Source: Burkholderiales bacterium (lineage in GTDB: Bacteria; Pseudomonadota; Gammaproteobacteria; Burkholderiales; Burkholderiaceae). Taken from it: a DNA stretch of 8,349 nt. The translations under genes were made by a program, and so were the position numbers. The stretch lies in NCBI GenBank assembly GCA_947371645.1, contig CANBQJ010000166.1, positions 1-8,349 on the forward strand. The letters are read 5' to 3'. Position 1 is the first letter of the stretch. Every line of letters begins with the position of its first letter. Below are positions 7,357 through 8,349 of this stretch, one piece after another. The notes beneath the pieces are model-generated. The model was not told the origin of the DNA. It did no database searches and worked only from the letters and a program-made list of their open reading frames with translations.

Positions 7357-7601
7357 CAGGCGTCTGCATTGCGCCACATTGTCATCTCCGGACACCCCCT
7401 GATGAGGGCAAGCCCGAGCCTATCGAGCCAATCATTACGCCCGCTTACGGATGTGACCCGTGGCGGCGCAGCCTGCACAGAGGTGGCACCTATGATCGGC
7501 GCCACCGCGAGCGGCTTTCACTGGGCTTGCCAGCATCGCCAGGGCCATGCCCCCCGGTCGTGCGAACCCTGAGAACGTTTGCGGGAGATGAACATCAAAT
7601 C

Positions 7602-7610
7602 AGTGTATCA
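7602..7610 (-). promoter_or_regulatory. Possible extended -10 promoter for trpE
   Basis: On the minus strand this reads TGATACACT, which fits an extended -10 (TGn plus TACACT, four of six to consensus). A weak TTGTGG lies 15 bases upstream. It would give a trpE leader of roughly 290 bases. The match is modest. Confidence 0.22.
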
Positions 7611-7679
7611 GGGGCGCATTTCCCACAAGGAACCCCGTGTTCGCGGGCTGTCTTGTCAAGGGCAAACCAGGGTTGAAGT

Positions 7680-7709
7680 TCGTCATCCAGACGTAACAAT
7701 TTATGACGA
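7680..7709. promoter_or_regulatory. Inverted repeat TCGTCAT-N16-ATGACGA, possible operator
   Basis: Two perfect 7-base arms (7680-7686 and 7703-7709) are separated by 16 AT-leaning bases. The repeat lies 88 bases before the chalcone-isomerase-like start, and a weak -35/-10 pair (TTGAAG at 7673-7678, AACAAT at 7695-7700, 16-base spacer) overlaps it. That is the position of a repressor site, but no regulator is identified. Confidence 0.35.
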
Positions 7710-7797
7710 GGACAGTCGATGGTGGCTGGTCCTGCCAAAGGGCGCACCCCGGTGCCCCCGTTCCGGCAGGGCCTCACAGTCACCCATCCAGCACGTT

Positions 7798-8349
7798 ATG
7801 CAGTTGAGCCACACCGCCATCACCCGTTTCGGACGCGTCGCCCTGGGCAGCCTGCTGCTGGCCGCCGCCAGCGCCTGGGCCCAGCCCGCAGACCTGGCCG
7901 GCGTGCAGTACCCCAGCAACCTCAAGATCGAGGGCGCCAACCTGGTGCTCAACGGCAGTGGCATCAGCTACCGGGCCGTGGCCAAGCTGTACACGGTCGG
8001 CCTGTACACCACGCAGAAGTCGTCCAAGCCTGAAATGGTGTTCGCCGCCAGCGGCCCCAAGATGCTGCGCTTCGTGATGCTGCAGGGCATGCGCGTGGAC
8101 GAGCTGGGCAAGGTGATCACACGCGGCATCGAGATGAACAGCAGCCGCGAAGAGTTCTTCCGCCTGATCCCGTCCATCCGCACGATGGGCGAGCAGTTCT
8201 CGCACATCAAGCGCCTGAACCCCAACGACGTGCTGGCCATCGAGTACGTGCCCAAGCGCGGCACGGTGTTCTATGTGAATGGCCAGCCGGTGGGCCTGCC
8301 GCTGGTGGACAGCTTCTTCTTCCCGGCCGTGCTGCGCACCTGGCTGGGC
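7798..8349 (+). CDS. Exported chalcone-isomerase-fold protein, C-terminally incomplete
   Basis: The frame is open from the ATG at 7798 to the window edge, giving 184 residues with no stop. Residues 1-28 are a signal peptide (basic start, hydrophobic GSLLLAAA core, AWA/Q cleavage), so the product should be periplasmic. The mature part has the features of the bacterial chalcone isomerase-like family: an opening IEG..L.LNG.G..YR segment (44-59), a KLYTVGLY strand (63-70), a central helix region at about 100-125, and a late FYVNGQPVG..LVDSFF segment (157-174). Bacterial members are usually about 190 residues, so only the last few are probably missing. The biochemical role of this exported family is not established; no flavonoid pathway genes are nearby. 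No strong ribosome site precedes the ATG, but no other ATG, GTG or TTG is close upstream in frame. Confidence 0.85.
   Translation, partial: MQLSHTAITRFGRVALGSLLLAAASAWAQPADLAGVQYPSNLKIEGANLVLNGSGISYRAVAKLYTVGLYTTQKSSKPEMVFAASGPKMLRFVMLQGMRVDELGKVITRGIEMNSSREEFFRLIPSIRTMGEQFSHIKRLNPNDVLAIEYVPKRGTVFYVNGQPVGLPLVDSFFFPAVLRTWLG

Larger units (their letters stand above)
7305..7797. other. Divergent intergenic region between trpE and the chalcone-isomerase-like gene
   Basis: This 493-base stretch holds no gene I can name. Features are the second ribosome site and Trp codons at 7355-7390, the palindrome at 7342-7356, a possible trpE -10 at 7602-7610, and an inverted repeat at 7680-7709. It is less GC-rich around 7590-7710 than the coding DNA, as expected of promoters. 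I see no recognisable riboswitch. Confidence 0.55.

Noticed and set aside
7305..7600. Riboswitch or classical trp attenuator in the trpE leader
   Set aside because: I could not match a known riboswitch core, and the Trp-containing frame has no stop before trpE, so a classical leader peptide is not supported.

Overview
The window is GC-rich DNA with the codon bias of a betaproteobacterium. The TrpE and TrpG sequences, and the mix of c-type cytochromes with tryptophan genes, suggest the Burkholderiales, perhaps near Leptothrix, Rubrivivax or Ideonella. That placement is inference; no rRNA or other marker is present. I see no tRNA or rRNA gene, CRISPR array, insertion sequence or phage gene.

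Layout, left to right. trpG (minus, 9-593) is followed by a 339-base gap (594-932) holding a hairpin with a run of ten C and a possible trpG promoter. Next is a tightly packed minus-strand operon, 3477 down to 933: an N-terminally anchored FAD/NAD(P)/[2Fe-2S] reductase, a small membrane b-type cytochrome, and a membrane-anchored octaheme c-type cytochrome. Gene junctions overlap by 4 bases or use nearby starts. A 235-base palindrome-rich region (3478-3712) separates this operon from a divergent gene for a periplasmic di-heme cytochrome c peroxidase (plus, 3713-4708). That gene converges, across a hairpin, on a CDF-family metal efflux pump (minus, 4747-5721). trpE (minus, 5826-7304) lies upstream of the pump. 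A 493-base region (7305-7797) separates trpE from a divergent, exported chalcone-isomerase-fold protein (plus, 7798 to the window end, incomplete).

How the genes may work together. TrpE and TrpG form anthranilate synthase, but here their genes are on the same strand about 5.2 kb apart, with five redox and metal genes between them. The most interesting unit is the reductase / b-cytochrome / octaheme operon. The b-cytochrome has two HX13H pairs placed to hold two stacked hemes across the membrane. Predicted topologies put the reductase's cofactor domains in the cytoplasm and the eight c-hemes in the periplasm. The three proteins can therefore be read as a complete route from cytoplasmic NAD(P)H to the periplasm. 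The divergent peroxidase is a possible consumer of those electrons. I do not recognise this exact three-gene system as a characterised pathway; its terminal acceptor cannot be read from the sequence.
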